The notes under the pieces are model-generated. The model saw nothing but the letters and a program-made list of their open reading frames with translations, made no database searches and was not told the origin of the DNA. A program made the position numbers and the translations under genes. A stretch of DNA of 64,000 nt from Epilithonimonas mollis. Lineage in GTDB: Bacteria > Bacteroidota > Bacteroidia > Flavobacteriales > Weeksellaceae. Below are positions 8,200-16,131 of the stretch, in pieces (position 1 is the first letter of the stretch; each line of letters starts with the position of its first letter). Location of the stretch: contig NZ_FRAM01000002.1 of the NCBI RefSeq assembly GCF_900142325.1, forward strand, positions 682,001-746,000. Direction: 5' to 3'.

Positions 8200-8877
8200 A
8201 TGTTTAAAACTAAAGATTCAATAACAAATTTTGTTTATTCATTTGGTGCGGCTATCGTGATCTTGGGAGCTTTATTCAAAATGACACACTGGCATGTCGG
8301 GCCTATCACAGGTAACGTTGCTCTTGCTGCCGGTTTGATCACTGAGGCTTTAATTTTCTTGTTTTTTGCTTTTGATCCGCCTAAGTCAGAAGAAAACTAT
8401 GCATGGGAAAATGTTTATCCTGAACTATTAGATGACACAGCAGAAAGACAGCCGAGAAAAGCTGTTAACAAAGTAGAAAATAAAGAACTGGAGCTTTCAT
8501 TGTCTGATAAACTTGACAAAATGTTGGCTGATGCTAAACTGGATGTAAGCTTATTCGAAAGACTGAGAGGGGGAATCGATAAGTTTTCTTCATCTGTAGA
8601 TCAGATCAATCAGACAGTAGATGTTTCTGCTTCTACACATAAATATAACGAACAATTGAATTTGGCTGCTTCTCACCTGGAGAGCATGAATGCCTTATAT
8701 GCACTTCAGTTGGAGCAAGGACAAAAGCAATCAGAATTCAGCAAAAAATATGTTGAAGATATTCAGAAATCTGCAGCTCAATCAGAAAAATTCAATGAAG
8801 AGTTACAAGGTTTGACAACTAATCTTAATAATCTTAACAGAGTTTATGGTGGTATGCTTAGCGCAATGAAGTCTTAA
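8200..8877 (+). CDS. gldL: GldL, T9SS inner-membrane motor protein
   Basis: GldL (PorL) forms with GldM the proton-driven motor that powers T9SS secretion and, in gliding species, motility. The 225-residue protein has two N-terminal membrane helices (about residues 15-31 and 38-61) joined by the short loop around MTHWHVGP, then a long hydrophilic, probably helical cytoplasmic part (about 65-225). The acidic DPP after helix 2 and the Glu inside it (LITEALIFLFF) are typical, and the helix-2 Glu is the known candidate proton-relay residue. It sits 45 nt after gldK and 46 nt before gldM. Confidence 0.95.
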   Translation: MFKTKDSITNFVYSFGAAIVILGALFKMTHWHVGPITGNVALAAGLITEALIFLFFAFDPPKSEENYAWENVYPELLDDTAERQPRKAVNKVENKELELSLSDKLDKMLADAKLDVSLFERLRGGIDKFSSSVDQINQTVDVSASTHKYNEQLNLAASHLESMNALYALQLEQGQKQSEFSKKYVEDIQKSAAQSEKFNEELQGLTTNLNNLNRVYGGMLSAMKS

Positions 8878-8923
8878 TCACTATCATTTTAATTATTGTT
8901 TAATTTAAAATTATTTTATTAAA

Positions 8924-10501
8924 ATGGCAGGAGGTAAACAGACACCACGTCAGAAGATGATTAACCTGATGTATTTGGTTTTCATTGCTATGCTAGCAAT
9001 GCAGATCGATCAGGAAATCATCAGATCATATAAAGATACCAATGATTCTTTGACTAACACTAGAAAAGATATTGTTGAAGCAAAAAATAAAATTTTTTAT
9101 ATGACTCTAAAGGAGAAAGCAAAAACTTCTCCGGAAGCATATGGACCGTTGCAAGTTCAGTACGAAGATTTAGCTGCAAGAACGGATGCTCTTGTTAATC
9201 TGATTGAAGGTTACAAAGGAGAGATGAGTACTCAGGCAGAGTATAACACTAGTTTGGCTGTTGAAGAAAGTTTTACGGCACTTAATAATACTGAGCCGGC
9301 TACAACTTTGTTCTTCAAAGATGGTGATGAAAAGAATATTTCTGCAAAATCTACGGAGCTCAAAAATAAAGTTGATGACTTGAGAAACTATATTGTTACT
9401 AAATTTTCGAATAATACTCAACTAAAAAGTGTTGCAGAAAGAGCTCAGAAAAATCTTTGGGCAGAGTTTCCTAAGGATGATAAAAGAGCAAAAGGGGGGA
9501 AAAACTGGTTTCAGTATAAGTTCTATAATCAGCCTTTGATTGCTGCACTTTCTAACTTAGAATTGATTGAATCAGAAGCGAGAAATCTTCAGGCAGATGC
9601 AATTTCTTCTATGTTGCAGGAAAAGGTGGATGCTGATATTAAATTCAACTCTTATGAAGCTTTGGTTTCTGGACCTAGTTCAATTATGAAAGGTGAGACA
9701 GGACAAATTAAAGTTGCAATTGGTACTTTTGCTAGTAATGTTCCAGGCCTTAAAATTTCAGGAGTACAAAGAGTTGAAAATGGACAAGGTATCATCATTC
9801 CTAATACAGGGTCTATAGGCGAGCAAAAATTCGGAGGTGAGATTTCATTTACAGATAAAAATGGAAAAGTTATAACATTACCATATGCACACACATTGAA
9901 TGTTGTTTCCGGAGCTGAAGCCCTTAAAGAACAAAATGGTGCGATCCTTCAGGCAGATAAGATGATGGTACTTTACAGAGGTCTGAGCAATCCTGTTTCA
10001 GGAGCAATTTTAGGCGCAGATCTTGCTGCTACTACTTTGTCTGCTCCGGGAGCTTCGGTTAGCGGAGGAAAAGGTAAATGGAATGTTACGCCTGGATCAG
10101 GTAATACCGTTAAGCTTACAATTTCTGGAAAATCCCCAAGTGGAAAAGTTATTTCCCAAGGATTTGATTTTAGAATTAAAAATATACCTCCACCAAGAGG
10201 AGAAATCAGAGGGAAAAGCTATGATATCATGCCAGCTAACATGATTTCTAAGCAGACATTAACGGCGACGCTTAAAGATTTTGACTTCCCTGTAAGTTTC
10301 AATGTGGTAAGTTTCAAAGTTAAAGTTCCTGGAAAAGCAACATTGTCAGTCAATGGAAATTCTTTAGCACCGGTTGAATCTTTAACAAAAGGATTAAGAT
10401 CTGGTGACAATGTAGCAATATTCGATGTTCAGGCAACAGCTCAGGGATTAAGCGGAGTCGTATTGCCTAACATCAGCGGAGTAGTGATTAGTGTGCTGTA
10501 A
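8924..10501 (+). CDS. gldM: GldM, T9SS periplasm-spanning motor protein
   Basis: GldM (PorM) spans the periplasm and transmits motor force from GldL to the GldKN ring. The 525-residue protein starts MAGGKQTPRQKMINLMYLVF, with one membrane helix at about 14-28, then a helical domain (about 35-220) and several Ig-like beta domains ending in NISGVVISVL. Length and order match the family. It is third in the operon. No separate promoter was seen in the 46-nt gap after gldL. Confidence 0.95.
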   Translation: MAGGKQTPRQKMINLMYLVFIAMLAMQIDQEIIRSYKDTNDSLTNTRKDIVEAKNKIFYMTLKEKAKTSPEAYGPLQVQYEDLAARTDALVNLIEGYKGEMSTQAEYNTSLAVEESFTALNNTEPATTLFFKDGDEKNISAKSTELKNKVDDLRNYIVTKFSNNTQLKSVAERAQKNLWAEFPKDDKRAKGGKNWFQYKFYNQPLIAALSNLELIESEARNLQADAISSMLQEKVDADIKFNSYEALVSGPSSIMKGETGQIKVAIGTFASNVPGLKISGVQRVENGQGIIIPNTGSIGEQKFGGEISFTDKNGKVITLPYAHTLNVVSGAEALKEQNGAILQADKMMVLYRGLSNPVSGAILGADLAATTLSAPGASVSGGKGKWNVTPGSGNTVKLTISGKSPSGKVISQGFDFRIKNIPPPRGEIRGKSYDIMPANMISKQTLTATLKDFDFPVSFNVVSFKVKVPGKATLSVNGNSLAPVESLTKGLRSGDNVAIFDVQATAQGLSGVVLPNISGVVISVL

Positions 10502-10550
10502 TTTTAGTTATCATTAGACTTCTCGATTTTATTATATTTCAATATTTATT

Positions 10551-11765
10551 ATGAAAAAGATTTTATATAGTTTAATTTGTCTTTCTTCAACAATGGCTTT
10601 CGGACAAAACATACTGAATGCTAATTCGCCTCAGACTTTCAGAGAAGAGCGCGAGATTAAGAAAGATAGTATTGCACCTCTTAAATATGGTTTTATCGAA
10701 GATAAAGACATATTGAGAAGTATGGTGGTGTGGGAAATTATTGATATGAATGATAAAATCAATCAGCCTTTTTATCATAATTCCGATGGACTAGTTTCTC
10801 AGAACAAATCTCTCTATCAGGTTCTTTTAGAAGCTGTTAACTCCGGGAAAATAAAAGAGGTATATGATGGTGATGATTTTACATCGAGATTAACTCCGGA
10901 AGCTATTGCTAATAAGACTTCCGTGCCAATGGTTGATAATTATTTCACAGAATCTCTTAATTCCAATAAAATTGAAAATGCAGAGGTTCAGAGATTGCTG
11001 AAATATTTCACATCCATGAAAGGCGGTGACGATAAGCAGGTCAATACTTTGTTTGCTAAATATCAGAGCAGATTACAGGACGTTTTAGTTTATAATGGAA
11101 ACGCACAGCCTACAACTACCGAAGAAACGGTAACTACAGGTAAAGGTAAAAAGAAAAAGACTAAAAAAGTTACAACTAAAGCACCAGCCATTGAGCCTGG
11201 AACAATGCTCGTAAATCTTGACGGATCATGGTATAAGGTAAACAGATCAGTGGTCGACTCTAGTGTCGGAACAGCAGAAACTACTACAGAGAAGGTAAAA
11301 GCGCTTAAACTGATGGGTATGTGGTATGTTGACAAAAGAGATGCACAATTAAGATACAGATTACTTGGAATTGCAGCAATGGGTGAAGACCCGAATTCTG
11401 CTATTTTAAAGGCTGAAAGAATGCAGCAGATGCAAGAATCCGGGGCGCCGATAGATCCTGCAGCAATGAACGAAACAGGAGATTTGGTTGATCTGTTCTG
11501 GATTTATTATCCGGATGCGAGACAGGTGTTGTCAAGCAACTATATCTTCAATGCCAAGAATTCTACATCAGATATTACGTTTGACGATGTTCTGAATGCA
11601 AGAAGATTTTCCGCTATTATTTACAAATCAGATAATGGTCTTGGAAGAGGTGGAAGCGGTATTATTGATGAATATATCCCGAATGATGCTGATGGACAGC
11701 TGGAAGAAAGTGACAGAATCAAAGCGCAGATTCTTCAAATGGAAAATGATATGTGGAATTACTAA
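10551..11765 (+). CDS. gldN: GldN, T9SS ring protein
   Basis: GldN (PorN) binds GldK to form the T9SS periplasmic ring. The 404-residue protein has a signal peptide (MKKILYSLICLSSTMAFGQ) and the conserved block LKYGFIEDKDILRSMVVWEIIDMNDKINQPFY (in pieces, about 45-75). A low-complexity Thr/Lys linker (KGKKKKTKKVTTK) is at about 197-210, followed by the C-terminal part with LMGMWYVDKRDAQLRYRLLGIA and VDLFWIYYPDAR. It is last in gldKLMN and is followed by a strong hairpin terminator. Confidence 0.95.
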   Translation: MKKILYSLICLSSTMAFGQNILNANSPQTFREEREIKKDSIAPLKYGFIEDKDILRSMVVWEIIDMNDKINQPFYHNSDGLVSQNKSLYQVLLEAVNSGKIKEVYDGDDFTSRLTPEAIANKTSVPMVDNYFTESLNSNKIENAEVQRLLKYFTSMKGGDDKQVNTLFAKYQSRLQDVLVYNGNAQPTTTEETVTTGKGKKKKTKKVTTKAPAIEPGTMLVNLDGSWYKVNRSVVDSSVGTAETTTEKVKALKLMGMWYVDKRDAQLRYRLLGIAAMGEDPNSAILKAERMQQMQESGAPIDPAAMNETGDLVDLFWIYYPDARQVLSSNYIFNAKNSTSDITFDDVLNARRFSAIIYKSDNGLGRGGSGIIDEYIPNDADGQLEESDRIKAQILQMENDMWNY

Positions 11766-11786
11766 TATTTCTCATATTCCAAATAA

Positions 11787-11819
11787 AAAAACCTGAGTAT
11801 ATTTACTCAGGTTTTTTTA
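11787..11819 (+). terminator. intrinsic terminator after gldN
   Basis: ACCTGAGTA-tatt-TACTCAGGT, flanked by A and T runs, gives a stem of about 14 bp followed by seven T. The T run ends two or three bases before the ATG of the next gene at 11823, an unusually close arrangement. Confidence 0.88.
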
Positions 11820-11822
11820 TTT

Positions 11823-12854
11823 ATGGAGAAAGTAGATTACATCATTGTTGGAGCGGGGTTTGCAGGGATTTTTTTTGCACATCAATTATTAAAGGAAAAT
11901 AAATCATTCAGGATTTTTTATGATGAAGGGATCTCTGCATCACAGATTTCGGCTGGGATTTGCAATCCTGTTATTCTGAAGCGATTCACGACATTCTGGA
12001 AATCAAAGGAACAGGTTGATTATCTTAAAATCATTTTTGATGAAATTGAAACTTATACGGGAAAACGATATTTAATCAATGAAAAAGTAACCAGAATCTT
12101 TCATAATGAATCCGAAAAGGTTCAATGGATAAAAAACACTCAGAAAGAAAATCTGAACTTTTACCTTAATCCGGATTTTATATCGCTGGATACAATCGAA
12201 AACCCTTTTGGAGCCGGAACAGTCGATCAATCGTGCCGGCTTAATGTAGAAGGTTTTTTCATCGATATGCTTACTTATTTGGATTCAAATAATTATTTAA
12301 TAAAAGAAAAGTTTGATCATCAGACAGTTAATGTGGAAACGAATTCTTATAAAAATATCTCTTTCAAAAATCTGGTTTTTTGTGAAGGAATAGCGAGTAA
12401 TAAAAACCCGTTTTTCAAAAATATTCCTATCGATGCCAATAAAGGACACTGTCTTAAAATTCGTCTGAAAAACCCTGCTGATCCTTATATCATAAAGAAA
12501 AAATATTTTTTGTTCAGTCTTAAGAATAACAGTTATTATTATGGAGGAACCTATGACCGTTTTGATAAAACAGAGATTGTAAATAATGAATCTGTAGAAG
12601 ATCTGAAAAGAGGTCTGCAAGAAATTTATAAGAATGAGTTCGAAATTCTGGTTGTCAATGTTGCATTCCGTGCAACGGTAGCAGACAGAAGACCAATCTT
12701 AGGAAGACATCCGGAACATCCTAATTTTTATATCTTCAACGGACTTGGTGCGAGAGGTGTTTACAATGGCAGCTATTTTTCAAAGATTCTTTACGATTAT
12801 TTAGAGAATAATGCTGAGCTCGAATCCGAAATCGATGTTAAAAGATTCTATTGA
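11823..12854 (+). CDS. FAD-dependent oxidoreductase (DAO family)
   Basis: The N terminus VDYIIVGAGFAGIFFAHQLL is an FAD-binding Rossmann motif (GxGxxG at about 10-15), and the start lies right before beta-1 as expected. The C-terminal block FNGLGARGVYNGSYFSKILYDYL (in pieces) is the second FAD-contact region of D-amino-acid-oxidase/glycine-oxidase-type enzymes. The 343-residue length fits soluble DAO-family enzymes. The substrate cannot be read from the sequence. It lies between gldN and cysH, 77 nt before cysH, on the same strand; co-expression with either is uncertain because of the terminator just upstream. Confidence 0.85.
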   Translation: MEKVDYIIVGAGFAGIFFAHQLLKENKSFRIFYDEGISASQISAGICNPVILKRFTTFWKSKEQVDYLKIIFDEIETYTGKRYLINEKVTRIFHNESEKVQWIKNTQKENLNFYLNPDFISLDTIENPFGAGTVDQSCRLNVEGFFIDMLTYLDSNNYLIKEKFDHQTVNVETNSYKNISFKNLVFCEGIASNKNPFFKNIPIDANKGHCLKIRLKNPADPYIIKKKYFLFSLKNNSYYYGGTYDRFDKTEIVNNESVEDLKRGLQEIYKNEFEILVVNVAFRATVADRRPILGRHPEHPNFYIFNGLGARGVYNGSYFSKILYDYLENNAELESEIDVKRFY

Positions 12855-12931
12855 AATTTTTAACTTATTTTAAATTATACTAATTTGGTCAAAATTAGAT
12901 GAATTATTAAATTTGTGCCTGATTACATAGA

Positions 12932-13648
12932 ATGATGGAGAACGATTTAAAAAAAACCTTTCTAAAACTGCTTGAAGATAATATAGAACAGAAATCAATT
13001 GAAGAAGTTCTGAAAATCCTCATACAGACTTTTCCCGATGAAGTCTGCTTTTCTACAAGTTTTAGTTTCGAAGACCAGGTGATTACAGATTTAGTAAAAG
13101 ATTTACCAATCAAAATTTTCACATTAGATACAGGCCGACTATTCGAAGAAACCTACAACACTTGGAATCTTACAAGGTCTAAATACAAAGTTAATATCAA
13201 AGCCTATTATCCAAATCCGGAAGAGTTAGAACCATTCATTCAGGAAAATGGACCAGATTCATTTTATAGGTCTGTAGAGAATCGGAAAACTTGTTGTGAT
13301 ATTAGAAAAGTTCATCCCCTGAAACGAGCTTTGAAAGGCAACAAAGTCTGGATTACGGGACTGCGCGCAGAACATTCCGTCGCCAGAGAAAACCTTTCTA
13401 AGTTGGAATGGGACGAGTCCAATCATATCATTAAATTCCATCCTCTTTTATTCTGGACCACAGAAGAAGTCAAAGATTACATCAAAAAAAACCAAATTCC
13501 CTATAATACATTGCATGACAAAGGTTTCGTCAGCATCGGTTGCGTCCCGTGTACAAGAGCAATTCAGCCTGGCGAAGATTTTCGTGCCGGTCGCTGGTGG
13601 TGGGAAGATGCCAGCAAAAAAGAATGTGGCCTCCACGTTCATAAATAA
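12932..13648 (+). CDS. cysH: adenylylsulfate (APS/PAPS) reductase, Fe-S type
   Basis: CysH reduces activated sulfate to sulfite with thioredoxin or glutaredoxin as donor. The 238-residue protein has the PP-loop-like FSTSFSFEDQ (about 36-45), KTCCDIRKVHPLKRAL (about 114-129), SIGCVPCTRA (about 195-204) and the tail KECGLHVHK with the catalytic Cys. The CC..CxxC cysteine set binds a [4Fe-4S] cluster and marks the APS-reducing type, consistent with the missing APS kinase here. It starts the cysH-cysD-cysN-fusion series. The ATG at 12932 and the next codon (also ATG) are equally possible starts. Confidence 0.92.
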   Translation: MMENDLKKTFLKLLEDNIEQKSIEEVLKILIQTFPDEVCFSTSFSFEDQVITDLVKDLPIKIFTLDTGRLFEETYNTWNLTRSKYKVNIKAYYPNPEELEPFIQENGPDSFYRSVENRKTCCDIRKVHPLKRALKGNKVWITGLRAEHSVARENLSKLEWDESNHIIKFHPLLFWTTEEVKDYIKKNQIPYNTLHDKGFVSIGCVPCTRAIQPGEDFRAGRWWWEDASKKECGLHVHK

Positions 13649-13785
13649 ATAAATCAATTATCTAAGGAAATAAAATATAATTGTTAAATAGATAATCTTA
13701 TTGAGTGAAACGCATTGGCGGATCTTAATATTTTCAATTAGATTTAAAAAAAATTGCGCTCTTTGCGTTTAAAAAAAAATAAAAA
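13649..13785. other. cysH-cysD spacer
   Basis: This 137-nt AT-rich spacer contains AAATTGCGCTCTTTGCGTTT at 13751-13770. The complement of that string resembles the sequence GCACAAAGGGCGCAATTT at 49699-49716, a possible small dispersed repeat. No terminator-like hairpin is evident, so transcription may continue from cysH. Confidence 0.35.
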
Positions 13786-14694
13786 ATGTCAAAATATCAT
13801 TTGGATTATCTGGAGCAGTTAGAATCCGAAGCCATCCATATTTTCCGTGAAGTTGCCGGTCAATTTGAACGTCCAGCTTTACTGTTCAGCGGTGGAAAAG
13901 ATAGCATCACATTGGTTCATCTGGCGTTGAAAGCTTTTCGTCCGGGCAAGTTCCCTTTCCCATTGGTTCACATCGATACAGGTCATAACTTTCCTGAAGT
14001 TCTGGAGTTTCGTGACAAATTAGCTGAACGAATCGGCGAAAAACTCGTCGTCAGAAAAGTAGAAGACACCATCAAAGAAAAAGGTTTGAGAGAACCAAAA
14101 GGTAAGTTGCCTAGCAGAAATGCCTTGCAGACTTTCACATTACTGGACACTGTGGAAGAATTCGAATTCGACTGTTGCATCGGTGGCGGAAGGCGAGACG
14201 AGGAAAAAGCCAGAGCCAAAGAACGTATTTTTTCCGTTCGTGATGATTTCGGACAATGGGATCCGAAACTTCAGCGCCCCGAATTGTGGAATACCTACAA
14301 TGGAAAAATACACAAAGGCGAGCAGGTTCGCGCTTTCCCAATCAGTAACTGGACAGAATTGGATGTCTGGAATTACATTTTGAAAGAAAACATTCAATTG
14401 CCTTCAATCTACTTTTCACACGAACGCGAAGTTCTCAATTTTGACAATCAGTTCATCGCTATGAACGAGTTCGTAAATCTTGATGAAAATGATGTCGTAA
14501 CCAAAGAAAAAGTCCGTTACAGAACGGTTGGAGATATGACTTGCACTGCAGCAGTATTATCGGAAGCAACAAATCTAGAGCAAGTGATTGCCGAAATTAT
14601 CACCACCAAGACCAGCGAACGTGGCGAAACCAGAATAGACGACAGAACCTCCGAAGCTGCGATGGAAGACAGAAAGAAAGCTGGGTATTTCTAA
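13786..14694 (+). CDS. cysD: sulfate adenylyltransferase subunit 2
   Basis: CysD is the catalytic subunit of ATP sulfurylase and makes APS from sulfate and ATP with its GTPase partner CysN. The 302-residue protein has the PP-loop LLFSGGKDSITLVHLA (about 28-43), HIDTGHNFPE (about 63-72), GGGRRDEEKARAKERIFS (about 134-151) and FPISNWTELDVWNYI (about 185-199), all standard for CysD. It is complete. cysN follows after 180 nt, and that gap contains a dispersed repeat element. Confidence 0.96.
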   Translation: MSKYHLDYLEQLESEAIHIFREVAGQFERPALLFSGGKDSITLVHLALKAFRPGKFPFPLVHIDTGHNFPEVLEFRDKLAERIGEKLVVRKVEDTIKEKGLREPKGKLPSRNALQTFTLLDTVEEFEFDCCIGGGRRDEEKARAKERIFSVRDDFGQWDPKLQRPELWNTYNGKIHKGEQVRAFPISNWTELDVWNYILKENIQLPSIYFSHEREVLNFDNQFIAMNEFVNLDENDVVTKEKVRYRTVGDMTCTAAVLSEATNLEQVIAEIITTKTSERGETRIDDRTSEAAMEDRKKAGYF

Positions 14695-14735
14695 AATTGT
14701 TATCCTGAATTTGTAGAAGGATATTCAAATAATTA

Positions 14736-14820
14736 GGAGCCGAGAACCTGCTGTCCGCTATATCTTTTTCCTTTTTTATAAAAAAGAAAAAAGGATGCCG
14801 CTCCCATCAGGGCTATGGAG
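14736..14820. repeat. dispersed hairpin repeat, copy A (cysD-cysN gap)
   Basis: The element begins GGAGCCGAGAACC, runs through CTGTCCGCTATATCTTTTTC to a short inverted repeat (CTTTTTT/AAAAAAG), and ends AAAAAAGGATGCCGCTCCCATCAGGGCTATGG (in pieces). The same left end, T-rich stem, AAAAAAGGAT and GGGGCTA-type right end recur at 37689-37792. I recognise this architecture from intergenic repeats in other flavobacteria, from memory only. It lies inside what otherwise looks like a cys operon and could affect readthrough into cysN. Confidence 0.6.
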
Positions 14821-14874
14821 CAATTCTATGGTTAGACAATAACCTTTCAATATTAACAATTAACCATTACAATA

Positions 14875-16113
14875 ATGGACATATTAAGATTCATCACTGC
14901 AGGAAGTGTAGACGACGGAAAAAGCACACTCATTGGCAGATTATTATATGACAGCAAAAACATTCTGATAGACCAATTGGAAGCCGTCGAACGTGCCAGC
15001 AAATTCAAAAATGACGGCGAACTGGATTTGGCTTTATTGACGGATGGCTTGAGAGCAGAACGTGAACAGGGAATTACCATCGATGTAGCGTACAAATATT
15101 TCTCTACTCCAAAACGTAAATTCATCATTGCAGATGCGCCGGGACACGTTCAGTACACCCGAAATATGATTACAGGAGCGAGCAATTCTGATTTGATTAT
15201 TATCTTAATTGACGCCAGAAACGGAATCATAGAACAAACAAAAAGACACTCCATCATCGCATCATTGCTCAATATCCCAAATGTAGTGGTGGCTATTAAC
15301 AAACTGGATTTGGTCAATTATTCTGAAGAGATTTTCAATCAAATCAAAGAGGACTATTCCAAAATGGCAGAGCAACTATCTTTAAATAATGTCGTTTATA
15401 TCCCAATCTCAGCTTTAGACGGTGACAATATCGTTGATAAATCCGAAAACCTGAATTGGTACAAGGGAAAAACTTTACTCGATTACCTGGAATCTGTAGA
15501 GTTACAAAACACGATCAATCTTGATAAAGCTAGATTTCCTGTTCAGTATGTGATTCGTCCTCAGACCGATGAACTCCACGATTACCGTGGTTATTCCGGA
15601 AAAATCACAAGCGGGATTTATAAAGTAGGAGACTCGGTAACAATTTTACCTTCCGGAACCGAAAGTAAGATTTCCGCGATTGAAATCAACCAGGAAAAAG
15701 TAGAAGAAGCGTTTGCTCCTCAGAGTGTGATTTTACATTTGGAAGATGATGTCGATATCAGCCGTGGCGATCTGATTGTAAAATCGGACAGCCTTCCAAA
15801 ATTGGAACAGGAGCTGGAAGTTTTAGTATGCTGGATGGGCGACAAATCTCTGAAATCCGGTTCTAAATATCTGATTCAAAACAACGCGACTCAAGTAAAA
15901 GGTGTCATTAAAGAAATCGAATATAAACTGGATGTCAATACGTTGGGAAAACAGGAAGTGGAGCAGGTTTTCCTAAACGAAATTGTAAAATTAAAATTGA
16001 AGACCGCAAAACCAATGGCTTATGATTCGTACAAAGACTTGGCATCAAACGGCGGAATTATCTTTATCGATGAATCGAGTTTTGTGACAGTCGGTGCAGG
16101 TTTGATTCAGTAA
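14875..16113 (+). CDS. cysN: sulfate adenylyltransferase subunit 1 (GTPase)
   Basis: CysN is the EF-Tu-like GTPase subunit of ATP sulfurylase and drives APS synthesis by GTP hydrolysis. The 412-residue protein carries AGSVDDGKSTLIGRLLYD (P-loop, about 8-25), the G3 block DAPGHVQYTRNM (about 90-101) and NKLD (about 142-145), then two beta-barrel domains. It ends where CysN ends, with no fused CysC kinase domain. The next gene starts 18 nt downstream, so the two are probably co-transcribed. Confidence 0.95.
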   Translation: MDILRFITAGSVDDGKSTLIGRLLYDSKNILIDQLEAVERASKFKNDGELDLALLTDGLRAEREQGITIDVAYKYFSTPKRKFIIADAPGHVQYTRNMITGASNSDLIIILIDARNGIIEQTKRHSIIASLLNIPNVVVAINKLDLVNYSEEIFNQIKEDYSKMAEQLSLNNVVYIPISALDGDNIVDKSENLNWYKGKTLLDYLESVELQNTINLDKARFPVQYVIRPQTDELHDYRGYSGKITSGIYKVGDSVTILPSGTESKISAIEINQEKVEEAFAPQSVILHLEDDVDISRGDLIVKSDSLPKLEQELEVLVCWMGDKSLKSGSKYLIQNNATQVKGVIKEIEYKLDVNTLGKQEVEQVFLNEIVKLKLKTAKPMAYDSYKDLASNGGIIFIDESSFVTVGAGLIQ

Positions 16114-16131
16114 TTTTAAATAATAAAGACC

